Source: Trichoplusia ni (lineage: Eukaryota; Arthropoda; Insecta; Lepidoptera; Noctuidae). From it: a DNA stretch of 64,000 nt. The notes under the pieces were generated by a model. It ran no database searches, was not told the origin of the DNA, and saw only the letters and a list, made by a program, of their open reading frames with translations. The position numbers were made by a program, and so were the translations under genes. The stretch spans positions 8,308,001 to 8,372,000 of the forward strand of contig NC_039483.1 of assembly GCF_003590095.1 (NCBI RefSeq). The letters run 5' to 3'. Shown one piece after another: positions 1 through 13,300 of the stretch. Numbering within the stretch: position 1 is the first letter of the stretch; the number at the start of each line of letters is the position of its first letter.

Positions 1-144
1 ACTTATTATAAATAATTTCAATCAAATGAACACTTCTTTTAGAGCATCAAATTTTATCATAACAGGAAACTTGATTTTCCTACAACAAAAAGTATAGTTC
101 ACATTAAAATTGCATAACTTTGAGTTCTACTGATTTTTTTTTAC

Positions 145-474
145 CTGGTAATGAAAGTTGCACAGTTTTTCAATCTCCTTATCATGTTGTTTGATGCGCT
201 CATCCAGCTGCTGAACGAACGCTTCGTGTCCTTCACCCTCATATATAGATCGGAACGCCGGCCCCCAATAATCATCGATACCTTCAATTTCCTGTGACAT
301 TCAAACATTTTAAACATCTTTATGATTTCATAAACATAGCAACCAACGTTTTAATTTACGGTCTTTTTACACATTAGCTTAGCTACGGACTAGTTAGTCA
401 TTCGAATAAGGTAAATATAACATAAATTATGGAAATCCCAAGTGGGTGTATACCTGAATCGTTGCGTTCGTCAT
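145..474 (-). CDS. Sec15: Exocyst complex component Sec15 (EXOC6), 5' end only
   Basis: Sec15 is the exocyst subunit that links secretory vesicles (through Rab11/Sec4-type GTPases) to the plasma-membrane tethering complex. Two coding exons are visible. Exon 1 is 454-474 (seven codons, M-T-N-A-T-I-Q, then donor GTATAC). Exon 2 is 145-291 (49 codons, acceptor TGTCACAG, donor GTAA at 144-143). Both junctions are phase 0. The joined 56 residues contain GPAFRSIYEGE and IKQHDKEIEKLCNFHYQ, which match the start of animal Sec15 (human has IRNHDKEIEKMCNFHHQ from my recollection of the family). The rest of the roughly 750-800 residue protein lies off the left edge. An in-frame ATG at 300-298, just inside the 162-nt intron, would give an alternative start (M-S-Q-E-I-E) if the intron were retained or a second promoter used. 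The gene is head to head with aconitase. Confidence 0.9.
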
Positions 475-1312
475 TATAGCTTAATTGTCCTAAATTGTTA
501 TCACTTCACAGAAAGGAGACGTCATGTAATAGAAGATAACTCTGATTCTTTACTCGGTAAATGTATTTTTCTGGTTTTAAGATTTTATTGACTATGAAAA
601 TAAATAAAAATATACTGTTTTATCATAGGAATTGTGACAAGGATGCCAGTATGTCAGATTTGACTTTTCGAATGTTTCAAAGGATTGACAATGACATTGA
701 AATGAGAAAATAGCGAAATCTACAGAATTAGATTTTAAATTCGTCGAATAAAATATTATAATTTATTTTAGGTGTTAAATATTTTTATTTTTTCATCCTA
801 TTATAAAAGTAGAAAAGTAGTCAACGTAAGTTTTTGCAATAACCAAATGCTTTAGAATTTCAATGCGTATAGAGAAACGGGCAAAAAGTGTTTCCAGTTA
901 CAAAATCAAAGTACACCTAATTACTCCAGGTTTCATGGAAACTTAGCATCTATTAAGATAAAAACACTACACTATTATGTTTAATTTAAAAACATTGTCA
1001 TAATTTAACATGAATGATTATGATCTTGTAAATTCCCTGTTACATCCACCAGCAGCAGTTTGTATTTGGAATGGTAACTTTGAAATTGTAACGTCAAAAG
1101 TACATAAAATGATAAAACTTGCCAAAACTGCCAGCCAATCCGAAATCCCGCGGAGGCAGTGTTGGAGAGACTCGGCGAGAGTGAATAGTTCTTGTGAAGT
1201 CTGTGACGATCAACGAAAAGGCAATTTTTATCACGAAATCCATGTTGCCGTAATTTAATTTATTATAAAGTTCGTGTTTATCCCTTTATTGATACTGTGA
1301 AGTCCGGCAACC
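475..1312. promoter_or_regulatory. Intergenic region between divergent Sec15 and aconitase starts
   Basis: About 840 bases separate the two divergent first coding exons, so the stretch must hold both promoters and both 5' UTRs. It is AT-rich, and I see no clear TATA box at the expected distance from either start. An 82-codon open frame at 1010-1258 has no recognisable domain and lies just upstream of the aconitase ATG; I take it as chance. Confidence 0.5.
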
Positions 1313-4300
1313 ATGGCGCACTGTATACGAGTTTTGCATGGCCAGGCAAGTTCATAATTAATTCCACGTTTTCGTCACATAACGAATAAGTATAATTAAT
1401 AACTTTATATTATGTCTATAAAATAAATTCACGTTTGTTTACGCGACTATCGCAATTGTACCGATTATAAATTACCGATAAATCATTATGAATGGATAGG
1501 TCAGGTCACGTAAAATAAACCATATGAGGTCAAGTCTGGTTGCTGGTGGAAGTTGAATGTGGTTTTACCTACTGCCCACGTAACTGTAACCACTACAAGT
1601 ATTCTACTGCGACGGATTTTTGGGGAATTTATTAACGTTGTAATTTTGGTTTTAGGGTAGCAGGACAAGGGCGGTGCTCTTGGAGATCCAGCAGAGATGC
1701 TTCAGCGTGTCCCCCCTCACCGCTGCGGCGGCTCAGGTACAGAGAACCCTCTGAAAAGTGATATTTCAAGTGATTTCAGTGATAATAAGATGTTGTTATG
1801 TAACCATTGCAACTATGAAAATTCGTCGGCAGACAACAAAGTTGCCTTTCCTAAGTGTTTTCTAATGTTTTTTAGGTTGCTATGTCGAAGCTCGACAAGA
1901 ACCCGCTGCCGTACGACAAGTTAAGCAAGAATTTGGAAGTTGTGAAGAAGAGGTTAGGTCGCGACATGACCTTGTCCGAAAAAGTTCTGTACTCCCACTT
2001 GGATGACCCTAAAGGACAGGTAAATGTTATATAACACTTAGTTATCATTCCAAACATCCATGCCATATAAAAAAAAAACAAGTGTCAAGCTCACATCCTT
2101 TTAAGGATAATTAAATAGCACCTTTTAACTTTCAAGAAGTCATGTGATATCTCTAACTATACTGCATAAAAAATTTCTGCTAATCAAACTGAAAAATTAA
2201 ACTATACCATTCAAGGAATTTTCCTAACAAACCACTTAATAACACATTCCTATTTGCATTTCAAATTTAAATTTTCAAATATAGTTTGTAAACAAACAAG
2301 GAATTAAACTCTTATCAAAGACAATGGACTTGATTTTTTTTATGTACGTGTTACTTATTGGCTTTGGAAATTATCAACTATGTATTAATAGTATTTGTAA
2401 CTATTGATAGTGTTTTATCAAGTTGCTGATATAAGTGAAAACAAACAACTTTGATTTTTTTTCATGCTTCTTGAACAATGTGATATAATATTAATATTGT
2501 ATATGTTCCAAAAAAAAGTGTAAACTTGATAAAAATATGGATTGAACTGGGTAAAAGAATTGTTTGAAAAAAGCTATTAATATTATGCTTATTTATCAGC
2601 CACAGCTACAGTGGAACACTAATCTTTTATTAGTTTATTATGCTAAAACTCATGCTTCACACATTGTAGTATAGCTATAGCTAAGACACCAATACCATCA
2701 GAATATCTACATCTTCATAGTTTGCTGATACTAATTAGTCTGACATCTTTACATTTTTAGAATTAACTGACAATAACTTATCTTTATGATTCAGACTTTT
2801 AACCATAAAAGTATATAAATGATACATGATTATGTTTTAATATTTGTTGCTAAACCAACACTCACCTCAACAAAGTACACTATGAGAAATTACTACCAAA
2901 AAAAAAATAAGTTCATTAGTTGAAGAAAGAAGTTTTTTTTATAAGGACTATAAACAAAGTCTTTGAAGTAAAGATAACCCGCAATCTTTATAAACAGGAT
3001 ATTGAGCGCGGTACCAGCTACCTGCGCCTGCGCCCCGACCGTGTCGCCATGCAGGATGCCACCGCGCAGATGGCTATGCTGCAGTTCATCTCCTCTGGCC
3101 TGCCCCGCGTCGCCGTGCCCTCCACCATCCACTGCGACCACTTGATTGAGGCCCAGATTGGAGGCGACAAGGATTTGGCTAGAGCTAAGGTAAGGTTACA
3201 GGCTATAGCAGTAATGTGAAAGAATGTGCTTAGCGGGGTGTTTTCCAGTACAATCCTGTTGTTCCAAAAGCACTACTTAGTACTTTAAAAGCCTTATTTG
3301 CATAAATAACATTTGAATTTACTGATAAGTCACTATAACCACCTGCAACACAAATATTTTCTCTAAGATTAAGAATCAAACAAAATGACTTCTATACTGA
3401 GAACAAAAAATACGAAATCGTAATTATAAAGTCAAATTGCGACGCAAAAAATCTGCGACCGGGGAAATACCGTGCTTCCTTTCAATTCAGGCTCTTAATA
3501 TGGTAACACCCTGTAAATGCTCCTTGTATGATTGGACTCATGTTCTATGTAAATTCCCAATTTTTCTTTACAATTCATTATAATAGAGAAGTCTCACACA
3601 TTGTAATTTATCACATAAACTACCGCTGTGACAACTAACATTTAACCTTGAACTTACATTTTGTACTGTATATCATAAACAGCATTCGTGAATTAGTCTT
3701 ATTCTACTTGTATTTAATGGTCATGAATAATTTATTTTTTAATTTAATAAAGCTTTTATCTTATGAGTGAAACTATTCAGGGATAAAGGATCTATTTATA
3801 TTTGTACTAACTTTTTAATATGTTTTAATTACTAAAGAACTTCTTATTCAAAATCATTAAAACTGTCTTGCATATATCCATTTGCACCTTTTTATTAACA
3901 AAAAGCATTTTAGCATCACAATTTCAACTAGTAATTATATCTGTTTCCCCTTCTGGCTTTCTGAAGACTTGAGAACTATCTAGAGCACTAAAGGTCAGGA
4001 CTAACCCCCGCTTTCCTCATTAGGACTTGAACAAGGAAGTCTACAAGTTCTTGGAGACCGCTGGTGCTAAATACGGCGTCGGTTTCTGGAAGCCGGGCTC
4101 CGGTATTATCCATCAGATCATCCTGGAAAACTACGCCTTCCCCGGACTCCTGATGATCGGAACTGACTCCCACACCCCCAACGGTGGAGGTCTCGGTGGT
4201 CTTTGCATTGGTGAGTTGAAACGCTTCTGATATTTCACAATATTTAATGGTAGGCTAGGTCGAATTAGATGAGAAAAGCCGAAATCCAAGAATTGTGTCC

Positions 4301-7300
4301 AAATTTTTAGTTCTAGCAAAGTATGCAATAATCTATAATATGTATATGTCTAGAAATTCTATGTTACTTTTTACGCCAATATTATAGTGACAAAGGTTTT
4401 TATCTTCAACCTATAATAAAGTTATTACCTAGGATTATGGGTTCAACCAATAGTTGCACAAGTTTTACATTTTATCTACACAATGACGACAATTCCCTTT
4501 TCCTTTTGATACGACGTGTGAGATAGCAAAACTAATCTGGACACTCGATCTACTGATTTAGAGTAGTATTAGTACTTGCTTGCGTATTTCTTATGCGAAT
4601 GTAGATAACTGAACTTGATAATGAAATATACGCATCACCAAAGTGTATGACTTCAATGTCCTAAAGACTAAAAGCAATCCTACATTTCTAAAAGAAAACA
4701 ATGCAGCTGATATTTGTTTTGTATGAATGAACATGATGAACATCCCATCAAAGAAATAAAACCCCTTTCCAGATGACGCATGAAAGGAACTACTGCAGTA
4801 CCGCATTTATACCTAAAATTACATTTAAAATAATTTCCGAAACTAGGACCTTACATACAGAAAAATAATCGTTGTAATTAAAAGGTCTATCAATTCTCGC
4901 AACGTTGTTTAGCAATGTTCAAACTTCGCAAATTCACTGTATAATGTGTTTTCTGCAAAAAAAGCATTTGAGTTTCCCATGACCTTATTATTTTCGCATA
5001 CATAGGACTCAAATCCTCGGGAGCAATCCTCTTTTATTAGCTTCATAAATCTGCTGTTATACATATGTGTTCCCATCTCTAGGTGTCGGTGGTGCTGACG
5101 CCGTCGACGTAATGGCCAACATCCCCTGGGAACTGAAGTGCCCCAAGGTCATCGGTGTCAAGCTCACCGGTAAGTTCAATATTGAAACAATAACACTATA
5201 CACCACCTTGAACAAATTAGTATAAGTTTACACTGTTACGGTAAACCGGATACTACGAAATCCCTAAGTAAATACTGCCATTATTCATGATATTGTTACA
5301 TCTCTTATCGGCCTTAAATGTGAAGTATTATTGTAATATGACCTGATGAAACCTAAATTATTTGTGATGTTACAATAAACGCTTTATGTAACTGTAAGGA
5401 CAAACAATTAACTATGCAACGTAATAGTATATAACACGCAAGTGTCTACTCTAAATAGAACAATATCTATTACGTTAATAATAGGTATTAGAAATACACT
5501 GCGTACGTCGTACAGTGCCTACACACCAGTAAAACTAGACTAGAAACCCAGATAAACTCTAAAGCTAAGGTATAAACGGTTTTGTCTACATAGGAAGTGT
5601 CTAGAAGAAAGTTTTGCCTTAAAATTACCCACAAATTATATCACAGCTGTTAAACGTCAAACGATAGCGCTCACTATCTAAATTATCTGCATGCAAACGT
5701 TACGTAAAAATCAACATTGCGCCATTCAACACATTCTATTTTTGAATCATGAAATAAATATTTGAATTAATGCAAAATCTTACGAATCTTAACTTAATTT
5801 AAAAAGAAATTGTATTTATTCATCGGCACTGAAAAAAGTTTAACATAGATAGTTTGTATATGTGTGTTATAAATAGATTGGTTGTTATTCGCGTGGCGGG
5901 GCGCCAACGGGCCAATGTCAATTCGTTGGTCTGACTGGCCGAGATCTTTCTAGGGATCCGCGCTGATCTTGCGTAGACGGTTTGGCAATCAGTTAGTTCA
6001 CATACTATTTGGGTGACTAGGATAGAAGAGGCAGAAGCAACACATTAGATAAAGAAATCGTTCAAATGTATCGATATAAATATGTTTTCATCTAATTTAA
6101 CGAACATTCATTGAATAGTTTTAAAAGTAGAGTAGTCTTAAACGAACCGCTCCCCCGCCCACTATTTTCTGCTAAAAACGTAACGATTAATGTTCATACA
6201 TAAGATACGCTACAACGAACACTTGTCATTGTACTTATGCTATCGTCAAAACCAAGTCGAGTTGCTATCGTTATCTAGCTTTTAACGACTTGACCCATAT
6301 TAATAAAGTCATAAAGATTTTCTTTCACACGTAAGTACACTATCTCCAAAAAATTATAGCTCATTTATACTTAAATATATTTTACACACATTTTACCTAC
6401 ACCGCTTTCCTTTTGTGATATAAATGCCTATAGCCTGAAAATTTTATGTAGAACAATCCTCATTAATCATTTGGCACAACTGCAATTTTGTAGATGGCAC
6501 GCCATACAGATGTTTCTCATTAACCATTAAGACATTTCACGCCCCATCTTTATTTGACTCACTATAAAAACAAACATTTTCATAAGCAATCATGAAAACA
6601 ACAACTGTATCTATACAATGCAACGCATCCCCAAAAGCGCTGTACCTTAACGAGAAACTGATAATGTCAAATATATGCTGTAATAAAAGTCAGACTGCGC
6701 TCTACACAGCCGAAAAAGTCTTACTTAAATAGGTCGTAAACTGATGAGGAGAACATAAGGCATCGATTGTCTATGAAACCTCTTTTTAAAGTATAACGTA
6801 TTGCAGGTGACTTGTCTACGAATCCCTACATCATACAAGAGACTGATAGTGACCATGTTAAACAGTTCGGTGAGATATTACAAAGCTCACGGTAATATTA
6901 TATGATAGTAGTATTTGCAAGTATTTTGCATTAGTCTTTATTCAGTAAAATATCGTATACATAGCGTGCAGTTAATACGGTGTCATATTTCAAGTACTAG
7001 TTAAAAGTATCGTTTTTAAACTAAGGTATATTATTGTCACGTAAAATCCATTTGTTGTCATATTAATTTGATTTATCTTTGGTTGTTCTACAAGTAGATA
7101 GCAAGAGTTTGTTTAATTTATTTTCATGATTATTTTAGTACTTTCTTTTTATTTTTTGTTGCTTGTTACTATTTAAATTACAGGAGCCAGCAACCTATAT
7201 AGCTGAGTCTTACCGAATTCAGCTATAAAGAAAAATATTGAAAAAGTTATTTAGAAAAACGTTCGTATACAGAACTCAGAACTCGGTTGCTGAAATATTT

Positions 7301-10300
7301 TCAGTCGCTCCATCAAGCGTGGGTGTGTTCACCGTCCTACGTATAGTGTTGTATATAAGACACGAGAATTAAATGACGTAAGTTATTGATACGCCGTTCA
7401 GCATCTATTAGTATATTGCAACCTGTTTTATTGGGACTACTTGATCGATATCACCTTGGTATATCAAGTTTTTGCATTCGTAATAATATTTTACGTACAA
7501 GTTCTTTTAAACATCTTAAACAACACTTGTTATATTTAAATCGGATATAAAAATTTGATAACTTCAATTCTTTAATATTATTATTGCAAATAATTCAGTT
7601 ATACATTCAATTTTTTCTATCTCGTTTTAACTCTAGCTCTGAATTATCTGCTACATTTATTAATATACGGACATAGTACATACAAACGCAAAAACCATTG
7701 CACAACGTGCACCCCAAAAATATCTTAAAGAAAACAAAACACTATACAAATATATGTAGATGTATCTGTTCGTAGACTTGAGGCGATACTTATGCACACC
7801 TATCTATCTATACACCTCACGTGATATGTGTAGCTTTACTAACTGCGCATCTCGCACTCAATTGATGCAAATTATGTCACGTGGGTACAGCATTCATAGA
7901 TAATGTCGGTGGACGAATTTAGAACGGCGAATTGTTTACTAGTTTTTAAGAAGGTGAAAAATGTATGCTTAACGTTCAGCTCGTATGGCTGAACTGAGCT
8001 GCATATTTATGCGTCTTAACGCTAATTGCCGATAAAGGATTAAATAGTATACTTATACAATAAAACTGGTTATGTGTGAGGCTTAGCTAGCTTTAGTTAG
8101 TAGAGAAGGATATTCTTTAACCATTCTAGATATAAGACGAAGGATGTTAATTATTCTTCACGACCCAATTAGTATTTTAATAAATTGAAATGTACTCATA
8201 CTTAAGGATCTCTTCAATATACCAATCAATAGATATTCTAAACAAAAATTTAAATACAAAATGATGTAAAACTCACTCAGCATTCTATTATGTAAAAAAA
8301 GTCTATTGTCTTTCAGTCACTTATGCTAATTCGACTGTTTTACAATTTTACATAATTCGGAAATGGATACAAATTGTCACAAATAGTAACCATTTTCAAA
8401 TACTTGTTACCTACTAGTTCCAAACCAATATGTAGCTTAAATAATGTCATCCTATTTTATTCGATCTATGATAGGCAATTACTTAGAAGATGAAGAACTA
8501 AATGACATATGTATGCGAAAATATATGAGTGACGACTATTAGTCTTCATGCAGCTATGTTAGGTTTCTTTAAGACTCCTTATAAGTAAAATATTTGGATT
8601 TAAACCTCTTTGTATTATAATCATGTATTTAATTCGCTTATTTACTGCAATATCCTTAATTTAACCTTTCCATGTAAGTGATAGGTAAGATACAAGCGAA
8701 CAAATAAAATTCTTTGAGGTTTTACTTCCAAGGGTAATAGGAATGTCACGTAGAATATAGTATTTGATCGTCAGTCAAAATTGTTTCACATAGTGATAAT
8801 ATATCTGACAAAACAAACAAACACATACCCGTGTTAGTTGTATCTTATCACAATGTAATGATAACACGTAATTATTTGACGCCATCATTTATGAATCAGG
8901 GCTAATTAATTTGTGATATAATATCTGCATTTTGAACTATATCCGTCGGTCGCGTGCTAAAAGGATTTCAAAGTTGAATGTACTTTCTTAATTATTATAT
9001 GACACCACTGGTCGAAGCGACAGAACACAGCATAAAGGAGCTTGAATCCCAAATATTTAAATCTGATTTGCTAGCCCGCAGTGAGCTAGTGCCATGATCA
9101 ATGCTCAGTGTCCTATATGGTCAAAAGCCTGTCCGTCAATGGGACTTGTAGATAGACAGCTATTATATTCTTCCGTGCTGAAAATTATTATCAAAAGCCA
9201 GTATACTGAAAGGAGCTTAAGGGCTTAATCGAAACACCGAAAAATCCAAGAACCAAGAAGCCGTACTACTGAAGCCGAACTTGACAAGGTCTAATCAGTG
9301 TTATACGAAAAAATATTAACACTTAACACGCGGGTTCGTCTGTTTAGGACTTATTAACATGTAAGTGACGACTGTCCAAAGCAACACATGTAAATTATGA
9401 AAAATGGCAAGAATTTAAGAAACTAAACGCTTGAAAATTAGCACCAATTTTCCATGTACGTTCCGGAACTAAGAGAATCAATCTTAACATAAATGTGAAA
9501 AGAAATACCATTGTAAGTTTCAATTAGCCAATATGTTATTGCCAATTTTGATACCTGACTTCGACTCACTAATGTAAGTTATTCGCATAATCCTTAAGTA
9601 GACCTTGACTACTATTGACTAGTCTAAATGAGATTACTACAGAGAGAAAGTTCGAAGTTTATAGGTCACATAAATAAATACAGAAATAGAGCCGGATAAA
9701 TAAACAAGTGAAACTGATTTATGCATTGTTTTTAATATTGGAATGGCATTTATAGTATCGGCATTTGAATATTTGGCAAAGTCAACCGGCTTCTATAACC
9801 ACGTGGCTTCAATACTTATATATTTGTATATTATTTTTGTCGACAGATTTCTTCCTATGAACTATTTTAAGCAAATTTTCTCTAGAAATGTACTTGAAAC
9901 TTTTCAATGCCAGGATGTATGAAAGAAAGGGGTAAACGTAAACCAGAAGGAAATATTGCATTTGATTGTCTTCTTCTGAAAAGTGACAGGAAGTGTTTCA
10001 TTTCTTGTAAATAACAATTTCTGGAAATAAGTGGTTTGCTCTTTGTTTATGATGACAGTGGTATTTTCGGCCTTAAGTGGGGATGTTACGATGACCGTTC
10101 TTGAATTTTCTCTTATTTGATCCCTCTTTGATCTTAATATAAACATATTTGCAATAATTTCGTGTCATTGTTACCTAATATTTTACTGTTAAGCATAGAA
10201 AAACTAAAACGGCTACCCACACCGGCGAAAATATGACATCCTTGTGTATTTATTTTAAAAACTCTACATAAGCCATTGCACTATCTATTCGTGTCTAAAC

Positions 10301-13300
10301 TGCAAGAATCTAATCCAATTCGTCTCTTCAGGTAAGCTGAAGGGCTGGACCAGTCCCAAGGACGTCATCCTGAAGGTAGCCGGCATCCTGACCGTCAAGG
10401 GAGGCACCGGCGCCATCGTGGAGTACCACGGCCCTGGCGTCGACTCCATCTCCTGTACCGGAATGGCCACCATCTGCAATATGGGTGCTGAGATCGGAGC
10501 CACCACCAGTGTGAGTATAGACATACTTCTTATAGGCTAGCTAAGTCCAATTGTAATAACATTGTTACAAGTGTTACAAGTTACAGTGTTACAACAGTAT
10601 AGAAATCTAGCTATGCCAGCAAACGTTGTTTTGCTACAAATAAGTTTTAGGGAGATGTTTGGTATGAAAAATAGAGGTCATCCGATTCTCAGACCTACCC
10701 AATATGCACAAAATTTCATGAGAGTCGATCGAGCGGTTTCAAAGGAGTTCAATTACGTATACGGTAGATCGAAGCTAGAGGCCTTAAGCTAGCGAAGCTA
10801 GAGCTTATCATTTTAAAGAAACATTGTCATCAGGAGACTGATGTCTTTAAACAGACCATATTTCCAATTTATGCATCTTGTAAAAGCGAACCTAATAGCA
10901 TTTAAAATATTTTCAATTCTTTAAAGCCATTTCCATTAACATTTTATCCCGCAAACACGTTTTCAGGTCAAGCAAAATGAACCAAACAAAAGCTGATAAG
11001 TTATCTAAACGACTTCTATTACTCATTTCATAACATAACGTGTATAGTCTAGACTAGAAATCGTAAACATTAGACGCTTTAGAATGTTCATGAATAGATC
11101 GCGTCTAAAATCTTTGCTTCACTTTATAATCAATATCTGACACATGCGAGATGACAATAAAAGTTATTTCTACAATACAAAAAAAGTAATTTTGGACTAT
11201 ATTAATTAGCTACATTAAAAGTAACAAACACACAGATGAGAATGCTGTGCACAAACTGATCACAAATAGGACTGACTTTTAACCAATTTGAATGACTGAC
11301 TTCTAAATAAGTTAGTCACAGGTCAACATACTTATGGGCTAAGACCTTCATCTTTTGTTTAGGTGTTCCCCTACAACTCTCGTATGGAGGCCTACCTGAA
11401 GTCGACAGGCCGCCACGACATCGCCGCGACCGCCAACTCCTACAAGCACCTGCTCACACCTGACGCGAAGGCACCTTATGACCAGGTAAGAAAGTTCACT
11501 TTACTGGAACAATTGTTGATATAAGACCTTTTTAGTATAAGTCTGTGTGTGTGAATCGATATTGGATATTCAAATATAGAGAAAATTATACCTTATGCAT
11601 TCGTGTTTTAGGTATGTTCTACATTGTGTAGGGAAATTATATTGATATTTTTTTTAACTTAGACATTTTAATAAGAGCTGATGAATAGAGTACTAGGCCA
11701 CAAAAAATATATAAGCCACTATACTCCTCTACTTAAATTACCTATTAATTATTCTTTAGTTTTCTAGCGAAATTTATTTATTTTAAATGCATAGCTGCTT
11801 CACAAATGGATTTAAAATATAAGTCAACTGTAAAATTACAAAATATATGTTGATATAATAACATGGACTGAATTAATTATTCACATTTCATTAGTTTTAT
11901 TTACATTTATAATTATATAAACATCCTCGATCAAAGATCAGTTTTCCCCTCGCTTATCGACTGATTTAATAGTTAACACTATATTTAACCTTAATCCAGT
12001 TGCTAGTTAACTATGCATACTGGATGGATTATGAAGTTTTTTATTGATGACTCATAAACTCATAATTAAAAAAAAACTCAATTAAAAGAGCAATTAGCAT
12101 TTAATTTACTTAGATATCAATTCTTTACATTATGAAATAGATCCTTTTGGCAGCTTTCATCTACCTTTTTAGAAATTTTAGCTGGCGCAAGCTTACTGTC
12201 CAACCAAAGATACTTTCTAATGAAATATCCAAAGAGTGAGAATTTACTTTTTATTTTGCTAGAATTTCTAAACACGCATAATACTTATTCATCTTAATTA
12301 AAAATAATATAAAAACCTACAAAAAGAAAGATTTCGTTATAAGGTGTTTTGTTATTTCACTTTTTTTACTGTAACTTATTAGTAACCTTGTATCAACAGC
12401 TCATCGAAATCGACCTGTCCACCTTGGAACCTCACGTCAACGGTCCGTTCACCCCTGATCTAGCCAACCCGATCTCCAAGCTCGGAGACATCGCCAAGAA
12501 GAACGACTGGCCCGTCGACATCCGCGTCGGTCTCATCGGATCCTGCACCAACTCCTCATACGAAGACATGGGCCGCTGCGCCAGTATTGTTAAAGAAGTA
12601 AGTTCATATGACACTAAATTATATGCAGATTTACTTTAGGCGTAGGTTATTGCTGCTTGACCTAAGGTCGTAGGTTCGATTACCACCCTGGACCAACATT
12701 GTTTGGAAAGCACAAATTTTAGGATTGTGTCTAGGTGTTATTTATGGAAAAACCTGGCATAGTAGTGAAATAATGATATATTTTAAATTTGCTTTTTTAA
12801 GTAAGACATACACATGTAGTTGAACTATACAAAGCTCTAGTATTACTATTATAATTATTTAAGAAAGAATCCAGTTAATTTAACGATTTTCGACGTAATT
12901 TACGATGTTAAGTGCAAGTAAGTGCTCATAAAAAAAATGAACTTGACCAATATTTATGATTGTAATTATTATCTAACAAGTCAAGTGTTATTAAAACAAA
13001 TAATTTAGCTTATCTATACTAAAAAGTGTGCCGTTTTTATCTCCAAAACAAACTGAATAAATCTTACTTCAAATCCTGGTTGTGAAAAAAAATTCTGGAA
13101 GGGAGGATTATTTTACATTGAAAACCAAATGATCGCTGTTGGGATTGGCTGATTACATGTGAAACAATAAAAAACAGTGCTAATATTATCTGTGGAGCCC
13201 ATTAGGGCTGATGTATACCTGTTTTATGCATATGGGTGGGTTTTAGTCAAAGTCTAACGCTCCCTCCACCCACTTCTGCTCCACCCAAAGCAGAAGGTAT

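Noticed and set aside
1010..1258. 82-codon open frame upstream of aconitase
   Set aside because: No recognisable domain, and it lies in the promoter/5' UTR zone; AT-rich DNA yields such frames by chance.
1255..1312. Iron-responsive element in the aconitase 5' UTR (known in mammalian ACO2)
   Set aside because: I looked for a CAGTGN loop with a bulged stem and found none in the visible leader.
7305..7340. Second possible micro-exon (36 nt, phase 1-1) in aconitase intron 6
   Set aside because: Its donor (GTATAG) is weak and the segment is short; much less convincing than 6807-6869.
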